Positions 7,466-12,698 of a stretch of 24,517 nt of DNA are shown piece after piece (positions within the stretch are counted from its first letter, which is position 1; every line of letters begins with the position of its first letter). Where the stretch lies: the IMG/VR virus record IMGVR_UViG_3300047362_000789, positions 1-24,517 of that record; one strand, written 5' to 3'. The stretch is from a virus. The position numbers and the translations under genes were made by a program. Below the pieces are notes generated by a model. The model was not told the origin of the DNA, searched no databases, and saw only the letters and a list, made by a program, of their open reading frames with translations.

Positions 7466-8131
7466 TTATGTTAATTTATTTACTATAGGGAATATAGATG
7501 CAATAACATCAGCGCATGCATGTGCTATATCCATGTGTTCTTTTTGTGTGCCGTTAGCACTTCTTAGCTCAATATAGTGTACCCAGCTACGTATAGACCC
7601 ATTCATATATAGCTTAGTTTTAGTATTACCCTCTGGCAGTACCGCTCGTGCTTGTTCTTTTGCTATACCATTATCTATAGCCCACTCATAAGCCGTAATA
7701 GCAGAATGCCAAACATTACGCTGATGTTGTTCCCATACTGTGTGTAAATTTACATCATCAGTAATAACGCTATTCTGTCTATTTTTAGTATCCTGTAGTC
7801 TAGCTTTTCTAGGAACAAAAACATCTCCCATTTCTGAAGGATTTGCGTACCTCTGAGAAAACTCTTGAAAAGCAAAAGACCTGTGCCTAACTATTTGATG
7901 AGCAATATCTCTAGTAGTTTCGATCTCCATTACTACATTTGCCATCTCTAAAGGCGACCAATGTTGATGTTTAATTAAATACTTAATAAGTCTTTCACTT
8001 GTTTCTGTGTTTATCTGTGCCGCAGGGTTTGATACTTTTGCACAAAAAGCAATTAGCTCTTGTAAGTCAGTTAACCCTTCTTCTTCAAATACTTCTGTAG
8101 CTTTACTATAGCTTACTAATTTTACTTTCAT
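7466..8131 (-). CDS. thyX: FAD-dependent thymidylate synthase ThyX
   Basis: This 221-residue protein carries the ThyX signature RHRx7SxR at residues 82-94 (RHRSFAFQEFSQR), flanked by the family's usual HWSPLEM segment and the later EQARAVLP and SIRSWVHYIELR segments, which include substrate and FAD contacts. It converts dUMP to dTMP using methylene-tetrahydrofolate and reduced FAD, so it adds to the nucleotide supply made by NrdAB. Length is normal for the family. It follows the exonuclease stop by two bases, with AAAGGT as Shine-Dalgarno inside the end of that gene, indicating one transcript. Confidence 0.95.
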   Translation of the reverse strand: MKVKLVSYSKATEVFEEEGLTDLQELIAFCAKVSNPAAQINTETSERLIKYLIKHQHWSPLEMANVVMEIETTRDIAHQIVRHRSFAFQEFSQRYANPSEMGDVFVPRKARLQDTKNRQNSVITDDVNLHTVWEQHQRNVWHSAITAYEWAIDNGIAKEQARAVLPEGNTKTKLYMNGSIRSWVHYIELRSANGTQKEHMDIAHACADVIASIFPIVNKLT

Positions 8132-8133
8132 TA

Positions 8134-8985
8134 TTATACCTTTGTTAGGGCTTCACCCATAATTGTTTTTATAACTTCAGGATTTTCTGACATATTAATA
8201 GCTTCTTCTAAATAAGTATTTAGATCCATTAGTTGTTTATTAAGTAATAGTATTTCTTTACCACTATTTAAGTTTTGTATGTATTTAGCCTTACCTGCTA
8301 TAGGTAGATTGTTAATCAGATTATCTAAATTTTTGTATTCTTTTACTAAAGATTGACTACGTTTTTTACCTATACCATCAATACCCATAATCCCATCACT
8401 TTTATCTCCTTCAATAATTCTAGAGAATAAAAACTCTTGAGGAGTAAACTGCCAATCTTCATGTAAAGAGTCTAGAGTTATTTCTTTTCTAGAGAATAGA
8501 TTGAATATATTAACATTATGATCTAGTAGTTGATATAAATCTCTATCGCTAGATACAATCCATACATTGTCATACTGTTCTTTTAGATTATTTGCTAGGT
8601 ACGTTATTAGATCATCAGCTTCAATACCTTTAAATTTGTAATGTTCAAAAGGTAATAACTCTGTGGTATCTTTTAAACAGTTGAAAAAACCTGTGAATCT
8701 AATTTTTTCTTCTTCTGTTCTCTCTACTTTTCTATTTTGTTTATACCCAGGATAAATAGCTTTTCTATAAGAAGAAGCGCCTACATCAAAGCAACAAACT
8801 ATTCGTTTCGCAGAATAGCTTTTTCCTAGACTACTAATAGTTTTAATGTACTCTTGAGAGTAATCATCAAAGTTAGGTCTATGTAAGTATCTAAAAGCTA
8901 CATTATTCGCATCAATCAAAAGAAGGTTGTTTTCTTCATATTTATCTTGTTCTAGCTCGGCTAGATCATTCCAACTTGCACTCAT
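8134..8985 (-). CDS. 5'-3' exonuclease / flap endonuclease (T4 RNase H-like)
   Basis: This 283-residue protein has the FEN/PIN-type nuclease motifs in order: LLLIDANNVAFR (Asp25), CCFDVGASSYRKAIYPGYK (Asp67 and the basic gateway residues), KGIEADDLITYLA (Glu122, Asp124, Asp125), VSSDRDLYQLL (Asp147, Asp149) and GDKSDGIMGIDGIGKKRS (Asp194, Asp197, then a helix-hairpin-helix). All metal-binding acids are present. It would remove RNA primers and flaps during lagging-strand synthesis. Since the polymerase in this window has 3'-5' but no 5'-3' nuclease domain, this gene supplies that activity in trans. GGAG precedes the ATG and a promoter-like sequence lies at 9011-9039. Confidence 0.9.
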   Translation of the reverse strand: MSASWNDLAELEQDKYEENNLLLIDANNVAFRYLHRPNFDDYSQEYIKTISSLGKSYSAKRIVCCFDVGASSYRKAIYPGYKQNRKVERTEEEKIRFTGFFNCLKDTTELLPFEHYKFKGIEADDLITYLANNLKEQYDNVWIVSSDRDLYQLLDHNVNIFNLFSRKEITLDSLHEDWQFTPQEFLFSRIIEGDKSDGIMGIDGIGKKRSQSLVKEYKNLDNLINNLPIAGKAKYIQNLNSGKEILLLNKQLMDLNTYLEEAINMSENPEVIKTIMGEALTKV

Positions 8986-9010
8986 TAAATTTTCTCCATA
9001 TTTATACTTT

Positions 9011-9039
9011 ATAATATAATATATTTAATCACTAAGCAA
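9011..9039 (-). promoter_or_regulatory. Candidate sigma70-type promoter upstream of the exonuclease gene
   Basis: Read on the minus strand, TTGCTT (9039-9034) lies 17 bases before TATTAT (9016-9011), which matches the -10 consensus at five of six positions. The -35 match is weak (three of six). It lies in the 66-base gap between the nuclease and the exonuclease, the only sizeable gap in this block, and would drive the exonuclease-thyX-groES-glutaredoxin genes. AT-rich sequence makes chance matches common. Confidence 0.35.
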
Positions 9040-9051
9040 GTTAAATCTAAC

Positions 9052-9498
9052 TTAAGTAGGTTCTAATTTTACAGCCTCTAACACCCACTCATCAAATAAA
9101 CCCATTTTAAAGTATAAGTCATCTACTCTAACAGTTATTTGATTAGACACCTCAACTTCATTAGCCCAACAACAGTATACTTTACCTCTATCCCACTTAT
9201 ATATTAATAGTGGTTCTTTTTTCATAGTATCTGCTTCTCTTATAGTTTGTTTCCAAAAGTCTAATAGTAAAGCAGATTTTTTAGCTGTTAATAAATTATT
9301 CCAATTTATTTCTTTGTGATGTTTAGCCTCTATACAATATGTAAAATTTGGAAGCCAAGGACAGTATACGTCTCCTTTGAGATACTCTAATGCGCCTGAT
9401 AAGGGCACTCTTTCAAACTTATTATTAAAATGTTTAGAAAAAAGATCTCTAACTACGTACTCAAAACTTCTTCCTTTAGTTTTACTTTTACTACTCAT
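9052..9498 (-). CDS. PD-(D/E)XK nuclease, Hjc-like Holliday-junction resolvase candidate
   Basis: This 148-residue protein shows a PD-(D/E)XK pattern: Gly9-Arg-Ser-Phe-Glu13 in the first helix, Arg30 with VPLSG after it, Gly42-Asp43, and Glu57-Ala-Lys59 on the following strand (YCIEAKHH). The order and the R..xSG spacing resemble the archaeal-type Holliday-junction resolvase Hjc and small phage resolvases. It would cleave branched DNA made by recombination-dependent replication, matching the gp46/gp47-like and UvsW-like proteins elsewhere in the window. The start is the ATG at 9498, with AAAGGAG six bases upstream; an upstream in-frame TTG (9516) overlaps that Shine-Dalgarno and is unlikely. 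A related structure-specific or homing-type nuclease is the alternative. Confidence 0.62.
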   Translation of the reverse strand: MSSKSKTKGRSFEYVVRDLFSKHFNNKFERVPLSGALEYLKGDVYCPWLPNFTYCIEAKHHKEINWNNLLTAKKSALLLDFWKQTIREADTMKKEPLLIYKWDRGKVYCCWANEVEVSNQITVRVDDLYFKMGLFDEWVLEAVKLEPT

Positions 9499-9556
9499 AA
9501 TATCTCCTTTGTACAATACTAATATAAAAAAGAACCATAAGTCTAATATAATATAA

Positions 9557-9583
9557 AAAAAGAGCCCTTATTGGACTCTTTTT
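9557..9583 (-). terminator. Intrinsic terminator after the auxiliary cassette
   Basis: On the minus-strand RNA AAAAAGAG-U-CC pairs with GG-G-CUCUUUUU, an 11-bp stem with one U-G wobble and an AAUAA loop, followed by a further U-rich stretch. It lies 10 bases past the stop of the last cassette gene at 9593. On the plus strand the wobble becomes a C-A mismatch, so it should act mainly on minus-strand transcripts. Confidence 0.75.
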
Positions 9584-9592
9584 ACTTTTATA

Positions 9593-9766
9593 CTACAAGT
9601 ATTTACCATCAGGAGTATGAGTACTTGAGTTATACCAAGCCCATATAATACAATTAAACTTACTGTAACGACTATACCAAGGGCCTATATCCGTTACACC
9701 AAGACACCAACCTTGATGTCTTAAGTGATAATACCAGTCAACAATTCTTTTATATCGTTGGATCAT
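9593..9766 (-). CDS. Aromatic-rich small protein of unknown function
   Basis: This 57-residue protein reads MIQRYKRIVDWYYHLRHQGW, then CLGVTDIGPWYSRYSKFNCI and IWAWYNSSTHTPDGKYL. It is very rich in Trp and Tyr and has two Cys. The start at 9766 is chosen because GGAG lies six bases before it; ATG 9778 is an alternative. It overlaps the end of the lipoprotein-like gene by 17 bases, which indicates coupled translation. It is the last gene of the cassette before the terminator at 9557-9583. I do not recognise the family. It has no long membrane segment, although the C-terminal FNCIIWAWY is hydrophobic. Confidence 0.5.
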   Translation of the reverse strand: MIQRYKRIVDWYYHLRHQGWCLGVTDIGPWYSRYSKFNCIIWAWYNSSTHTPDGKYL

Positions 9767-9938
9767 ACTGCTCTCCATTATAGCCTGGATATGTATCTTT
9801 ATCTTGAACACCAGAGTTGCAGCCCACAACTACGATTAATAAAAATACTATAGACCATAAGGTTACTCTTTTACTCCACATAATAAACAAGTTAAAAGTT
9901 TTCTCTGCTTCTATTTGTGCTTGCTCTCTTGGTGTCAT
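9750..9938 (-). CDS. Small lipoprotein-like membrane protein
   Basis: This 62-residue protein has a hydrophilic first 24 residues, one hydrophobic segment (VTLWSIVFLLIVVVG, about 25-39) and Cys40 in a Val-Val-Gly-Cys context that fits a lipobox. The remaining 22 residues (CNSGVQDKDTYPGYNGEQYD) are polar and could face the periplasm. The n-region is long for a signal peptide. An internal ATG at residue 20 (9881) would give a classical lipoprotein signal, but no Shine-Dalgarno precedes it, whereas AAAGGT precedes the ATG at 9938. That ATG overlaps the DoxX-like stop (ATGA). Function unknown; its position suggests it serves with the pseudoazurin and DoxX-like proteins at the inner membrane. Confidence 0.6.
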   Translation of the reverse strand: MTPREQAQIEAEKTFNLFIMWSKRVTLWSIVFLLIVVVGCNSGVQDKDTYPGYNGEQYDPTI

Positions 9939-10336
9939 ATTCTATTACCTTTTAGTGCAAAATACATTCCACCTACCCATAGTAAGACATGGAAATGATC
10001 ATACAATATTACGTCCCAAAAACTTTCTGGTTGGCTTGTCCATATAACTCCAGTCAATATACTTGCAATAGTAATACCTGAGAAACGTGTAATTAGATCG
10101 CCTATCTCTTTAAAATACTTTTGATGGATGATCAAACCTCCTACTAACAATCCTAACCCTGCTCCTAGTTCACCTAGTACAACAAAAGCCCAGACAAGTA
10201 ATGTTAGTTCTACAGGGGAGTCTTCTACATTAATTGGCCACTTGTCAAGACCTTGCTGTAGAAAAACTACAACAAGGGGGATTCTTAACAACCAATGAGT
10301 CATACAAAACTCTGGAATACGGCTTACCCAACTCAT
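9935..10336 (-). CDS. DoxX-like four-helix membrane protein
   Basis: This 133-residue protein has about four hydrophobic helices. The first reads HWLLRIPLVVVFLQQGLDKW, a pattern of Arg, hydrophobic face, then 'GldK' typical of the DoxX family. Later helices are LLVWAFVVLGELGAGLGLL, a segment near ITIASILTGVIW, and FHVLLWVGGMYFAL. DoxX and DoxD relatives include the membrane part of archaeal thiosulfate:quinone oxidoreductase and proteins of oxidative-stress and membrane redox systems; most bacterial members have no proven reaction. The ATG overlaps the pseudoazurin stop (ATGA) and its stop overlaps the next ATG, so production is tied to the copper protein. A link to quinone-level electron flow is inferred from family and neighbour only. 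Confidence 0.6.
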   Translation of the reverse strand: MSWVSRIPEFCMTHWLLRIPLVVVFLQQGLDKWPINVEDSPVELTLLVWAFVVLGELGAGLGLLVGGLIIHQKYFKEIGDLITRFSGITIASILTGVIWTSQPESFWDVILYDHFHVLLWVGGMYFALKGNRI

Positions 10337-10752
10337 AGCTCAGCCAATAGTTCTTTTAGTTTCTTCTTTGACTTGCCACGAACTTTGGCACCTGAGATAT
10401 CATTGTCTCCGTCACCTACAACAACAATAGCAATCATGCCCATTGTTTTGTGTGGAGTACACTGATACAAATACACACCCGGTGTATCAAATGTAATAGA
10501 AACTTCTTTGCTAAGTTTTGATTTTTTTGGCGCTTTCCATCCATCTGGGCCCGCAATAAATTCTACATTGTGACCTTTTTGTGTTGGTAGCCAAGTAATT
10601 GTATCGCCTACATCAATACGTGCGATATCTTCACTGTACACCATTTTAGCGCCATCATCACGCTTGTTTAACATTTCGATAGTCATGTCTTCTGCAAATG
10701 CTGGTGTCGCTAATGATGCCATTATAGCAACTGTATATAGTAATTTTTTCAT
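10333..10752 (-). CDS. Pseudoazurin-like periplasmic blue copper protein
   Basis: This is a 139-residue protein with a Sec signal peptide MKKLLYTVAIMASLATPAFA and likely cleavage after Ala20. The mature part is a single cupredoxin domain. All four type-1 copper ligands of pseudoazurin can be placed: His61 in QKGHNVEF, then Cys98, His101 and Met106 in YQCTPHKTMGM, with the C+3/C+8 spacing of the family. A C-terminal Lys-rich helix (GKSKKKLKELL) is also pseudoazurin-like. Pseudoazurins carry electrons in the periplasm, classically to nitrite and nitrous oxide reductases. The start is chosen for the signal peptide and the AAGGAA seven bases upstream; the frame is open further upstream without such support. 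Local GC is well above the phage average, suggesting acquisition from a bacterial host. Confidence 0.88.
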   Translation of the reverse strand: MKKLLYTVAIMASLATPAFAEDMTIEMLNKRDDGAKMVYSEDIARIDVGDTITWLPTQKGHNVEFIAGPDGWKAPKKSKLSKEVSITFDTPGVYLYQCTPHKTMGMIAIVVVGDGDNDISGAKVRGKSKKKLKELLAEL

Positions 10753-10753
10753 T

Positions 10754-10936
10754 TTATTTCCTTTTGTTATGCATTTCTTGAATCTGCAATATACAACGTT
10801 TGGCTTCCTCGTGGTAACCCATTCTTGCGAGCTCCGCTGCTGCTCTGGAGTACCCAATCGTCTGTGTAAACCGATCTAAGGAAGACCACAAACCCGACAA
10901 GGGTGAGAAGATATAGTTTGTTACTAAAGCTGTCAT
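10754..10936 (-). CDS. DUF1127-like micro-protein
   Basis: This 60-residue protein has a hydrophobic start (MTALVTNYIFSPLSGLW) and then the stretch SRAAAELARMGYHEEAKRCI. That stretch is typical of small alphaproteobacterial proteins related to DUF1127, which often come as several short genes near one another. Its ATG overlaps the stop of the upstream DUF1127 gene (TAATG), and AGGGGG lies eight bases before it. GC is high here: the 60 bases 10801-10860 are 58% GC by hand count against about 17% for a replication-gene line such as 15841-15900. That suggests recent host origin. In some bacteria DUF1127 proteins affect RNA turnover and phosphate or carbon metabolism, but a role here is unknown. 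Confidence 0.6.
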   Translation of the reverse strand: MTALVTNYIFSPLSGLWSSLDRFTQTIGYSRAAAELARMGYHEEAKRCILQIQEMHNKRK

Positions 10937-11169
10937 TATAGCCACCCCCTATTTTCAATTTTAGAGCCTGAACGAGCTACATGGTAAATGTCGCCTCGGG
11001 TAAGACCTATATCTTCTAAGTCATAGTCTGATAATCTAGATAGCTCTTTTATAGTTTGTTTAGTTATGCGCTTTTGTTTATAATACTGTGCAAAAGTTCG
11101 TAAAGAATCTATTAAGTTTTCAATTATTTTAGTAGAGAAATTATGTGCTATTAATATATGCTGTGTCAT
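10936..11169 (-). CDS. DUF1127 (YjiS-like) small basic protein
   Basis: This is a 77-residue protein whose segment LSRLSDYDLEDIGLTRGDI is a close match to the DUF1127 core 'L..L.d..L.DiGl.R.di'. The N-terminal half holds a basic helix (YYKQKRITKQTIKEL). Start at 11169: GAGG lies about nine bases upstream, and the alternative ATG at 11178 would abut the Shine-Dalgarno directly. The ATG overlaps the stop of the upstream micro-gene (TAATG). DUF1127 is widespread in Alpha- and Gammaproteobacteria and short members have been linked to regulation through RNA binding. In a phage it could adjust host transcripts or metabolism, but that is inference. Confidence 0.8.
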   Translation of the reverse strand: MTQHILIAHNFSTKIIENLIDSLRTFAQYYKQKRITKQTIKELSRLSDYDLEDIGLTRGDIYHVARSGSKIENRGWL

Positions 11170-11330
11170 TATACCCATCCTCTTAAGTTAGGATTCATGT
11201 TCCCGTATATTAATTTCTTTTGTCTTCTCTCTAGGTCTACTAGGTCAGTAGATTGAGCTAGGTACTCATTAATTCTTTCTTGCTCTGTTTTTGGTTTTAA
11301 TTTACTAAATAGTCTTTTTAAAAGTTTCAT
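11169..11330 (-). CDS. DUF3563-like micro-protein, first gene of the cassette
   Basis: This 53-residue ORF begins at ATG 11330 with GGAG about seven bases upstream and ends at TAA 11171-11169. It starts with a basic amphipathic helix (MKLLKRLFSKLKPK) and then has INEYLAQSTDLVDLERRQKK. That resembles the 'YL..s.DhaDLErR...l' core of small proteobacterial proteins grouped as DUF3563. It lies directly after the promoter-like sequence at 11353-11381, and its stop overlaps the start of the DUF1127 gene. Function is unknown. It is below common gene-calling length limits and easy to miss, but Shine-Dalgarno, coupling and family match all support it. Confidence 0.7.
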   Translation of the reverse strand: MKLLKRLFSKLKPKTEQERINEYLAQSTDLVDLERRQKKLIYGNMNPNLRGWV

Positions 11331-11352
11331 GTTTTTCTCCTTCTATACTTAT

Positions 11353-11381
11353 AGTATATAATAAAAAGGCTCAAAAAACAA
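11353..11381 (-). promoter_or_regulatory. Candidate sigma70-type promoter for the auxiliary cassette
   Basis: On the minus strand TTGTTT (11381-11376) is followed after 17 bases by TATACT (11358-11353), which matches the -10 consensus at five of six positions. Transcription would start about 15 bases before the Shine-Dalgarno of the 53-residue ORF. It lies downstream of the terminator at 11448-11473, so the cassette needs its own promoter, which supports the call. Confidence 0.5.
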
Positions 11382-11402
11382 CTATAATTATGTCAAACCC
11401 GG

Positions 11403-11419
11403 TATGCACAGTTTGCATA
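11403..11419. promoter_or_regulatory. Small inverted repeat, possible operator
   Basis: TATGCA and TGCATA form a six-base perfect inverted repeat around CAGTT. It lies about 22 bases upstream of the candidate -35 element of the cassette promoter, where an activator site would fit. The surrounding 60 bases have more G and C than usual and no ORF. No known regulator is recognised. Confidence 0.25.
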
Positions 11420-11447
11420 GCTTAGAGGTACAAAATGCTAAAATAAA

Positions 11448-11473
11448 ATAACCAGAGATTGCTCTCTGGTTAT
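11448..11473 (-). terminator. Intrinsic terminator after nrdB and tRNA-Thr
   Basis: On the minus strand ATAACCAGAGA and TCTCTGGTTAT form an 11-bp perfect stem around the GNRA-type loop GCAA, followed by TTTATTTT. It lies six bases past the CCA end of the tRNA and would end the long replication operon. The plus-strand side has a less clear T-run. Confidence 0.85.
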
Positions 11474-11479
11474 AATTAA

Positions 11480-11555
11480 TGGTGCTCCCACACGGACTCG
11501 AACCGCGGACCTATTGATTACAAATCAATTGCTCTACCAGCTGAGCTATAGGAGC
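11480..11555 (-). tRNA. tRNA-Thr (anticodon UGU), CCA encoded
   Basis: The minus strand folds as a full cloverleaf. The acceptor GCTCCTA pairs with TGGGAGC (one T-G wobble); the D-arm is GCTC..GAGC; the anticodon stem ATTGA/TCAAT encloses loop TTTGTAA, giving anticodon TGT; and the T-arm has TTCGAGT. Discriminator A and CCA are encoded in DNA. It reads ACA codons, frequent in this AT-rich genome. The 5' end lies one base after the nrdB stop, so it must be cut out of the operon transcript by host RNase P. Confidence 0.97.
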
Positions 11556-11556
11556 T

Positions 11557-12687
11557 TTATAAACTAAATCCTTCGAATGATTTATCACTAACATCTTTTT
11601 TTGTGCCACCGATAACATAACTAGAAATTTCAGTTTCTTGAGGGGCTACTTGTACTTCTGCCCCACTTATCCATTTTTGAGTCCAAGGAAGAGGGTTAGC
11701 TCTAGGAACACTAAAATCAGGCTTTACTCCTGCAGCTACTAGTCTTTTATGAGTTATCCACTCTACGTAGTCACTTAGTAATTGAGCATTCAAACCAATC
11801 ATTGAACCATCTTTAAATAAGTATTCTGCCCATTGTTTTTCCTGCTCCATAGCTTCTGTAAACATACTTCTAACAGTATCCTCACACTCAGGAATAATAG
11901 TAGCATAATCAGGATCATCTTTAGGTAATAATTTAATCATTTGCTGTGTGGAGGCAAGATGTAAGTTTTCATCGCGGGCAATTAATTTAATAATCTTAGC
12001 GTTGCCTTCCATCTTCTTTAGTTCGGCAAATGCCCAACTACATGCAAAGCTTACATAGAAACGAACACCTTCTAAGATATTAACACTAGCTATGCAAAGA
12101 TACAATAATTTTTTAAGCTCATACATATCAACTACGTACTTTTCACCATTAATTGTGTGGGTTCCCTCACCAAATAATTGATATAGTTTGCTTAATCTTA
12201 GAAGCTCATCATAGTACTTAGTAATATCAGAGGCGCAGTCTGTGATCTCAGTAACATTCATCATCTCATCAAATATAATACTAGGATTAGTATAAATATT
12301 TCTAATAATATGAGTGTAGCTACGAGAGTGAATAGATTCACTAAAAGTCCAAGTTAAAATCCAATTTTCTAACTCTGGAAGACCTACTATTCCTCCAAAA
12401 GCTTCTACAGGAGCTCTTCCTTGAACAGAATCTAGTAAGATTTGCCGTTTTAAGTTTGCAGTAAAAATATGCTGCTCATGCTCTGTTAAACCTCTAAAAT
12501 CTTTACTATCTTTAGTTACATCTATCTCTTCTGGGCGCCAAAAGAAACCTAACTGCTTATCTGTAAGTTTATCAAATTGTTTATACTTTAAAGTATCATA
12601 CCTCTGAATGTCTACTCCTCCTTCGGGATCTAAAAACATTAGGGAGGTTAAGTGTTTATTTCTGCTGTTTTCATTTAATACTGACAT
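11557..12687 (-). CDS. nrdB: Ribonucleotide reductase class Ia beta subunit NrdB
   Basis: This 376-residue protein is close in length to E. coli NrdB. The diiron ligands and radical tyrosine are all visible: Asp86 (ILLDSVQGR), Glu117, His120 and Tyr124 (SESIHSRSY), then Glu in NILEGVRFY, and Glu and His in ARDENLHLA. The first four are each two positions from their E. coli numbers. The C-terminus ends SDKSFEGFSL, the flexible tail that docks on NrdA. It generates the tyrosyl radical used by NrdA to reduce ribonucleotides. Start at 12687, where AAAGGA precedes the ATG; the frame also runs back to a TTG at 12711 overlapping the nrdA stop, which is less likely. It lies 11 bases downstream of nrdA. 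Confidence 0.95.
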   Translation of the reverse strand: MSVLNENSRNKHLTSLMFLDPEGGVDIQRYDTLKYKQFDKLTDKQLGFFWRPEEIDVTKDSKDFRGLTEHEQHIFTANLKRQILLDSVQGRAPVEAFGGIVGLPELENWILTWTFSESIHSRSYTHIIRNIYTNPSIIFDEMMNVTEITDCASDITKYYDELLRLSKLYQLFGEGTHTINGEKYVVDMYELKKLLYLCIASVNILEGVRFYVSFACSWAFAELKKMEGNAKIIKLIARDENLHLASTQQMIKLLPKDDPDYATIIPECEDTVRSMFTEAMEQEKQWAEYLFKDGSMIGLNAQLLSDYVEWITHKRLVAAGVKPDFSVPRANPLPWTQKWISGAEVQVAPQETEISSYVIGGTKKDVSDKSFEGFSL

Positions 12688-12698
12688 AATTTTTTCCT

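Noticed and set aside
8999-9006. TATAAATA on the minus strand, identical to the T4 late promoter core
   Set aside because: It lies just before the Shine-Dalgarno of the exonuclease gene, leaving almost no leader. An 8-base AT-only match is expected by chance in this genome, and no late sigma-like gene is seen.
10752-10857. Longer pseudoazurin ORF starting at 10857
   Set aside because: It would bury the signal peptide behind 35 residues and overlap the preceding micro-protein gene. The ATG at 10752 has a good Shine-Dalgarno and begins a typical signal peptide.
11480-11555. tRNA-Thr as a phage integration site
   Set aside because: The tRNA is complete and part of the nrdB transcript, with no integrase gene or duplicated tRNA fragment nearby.
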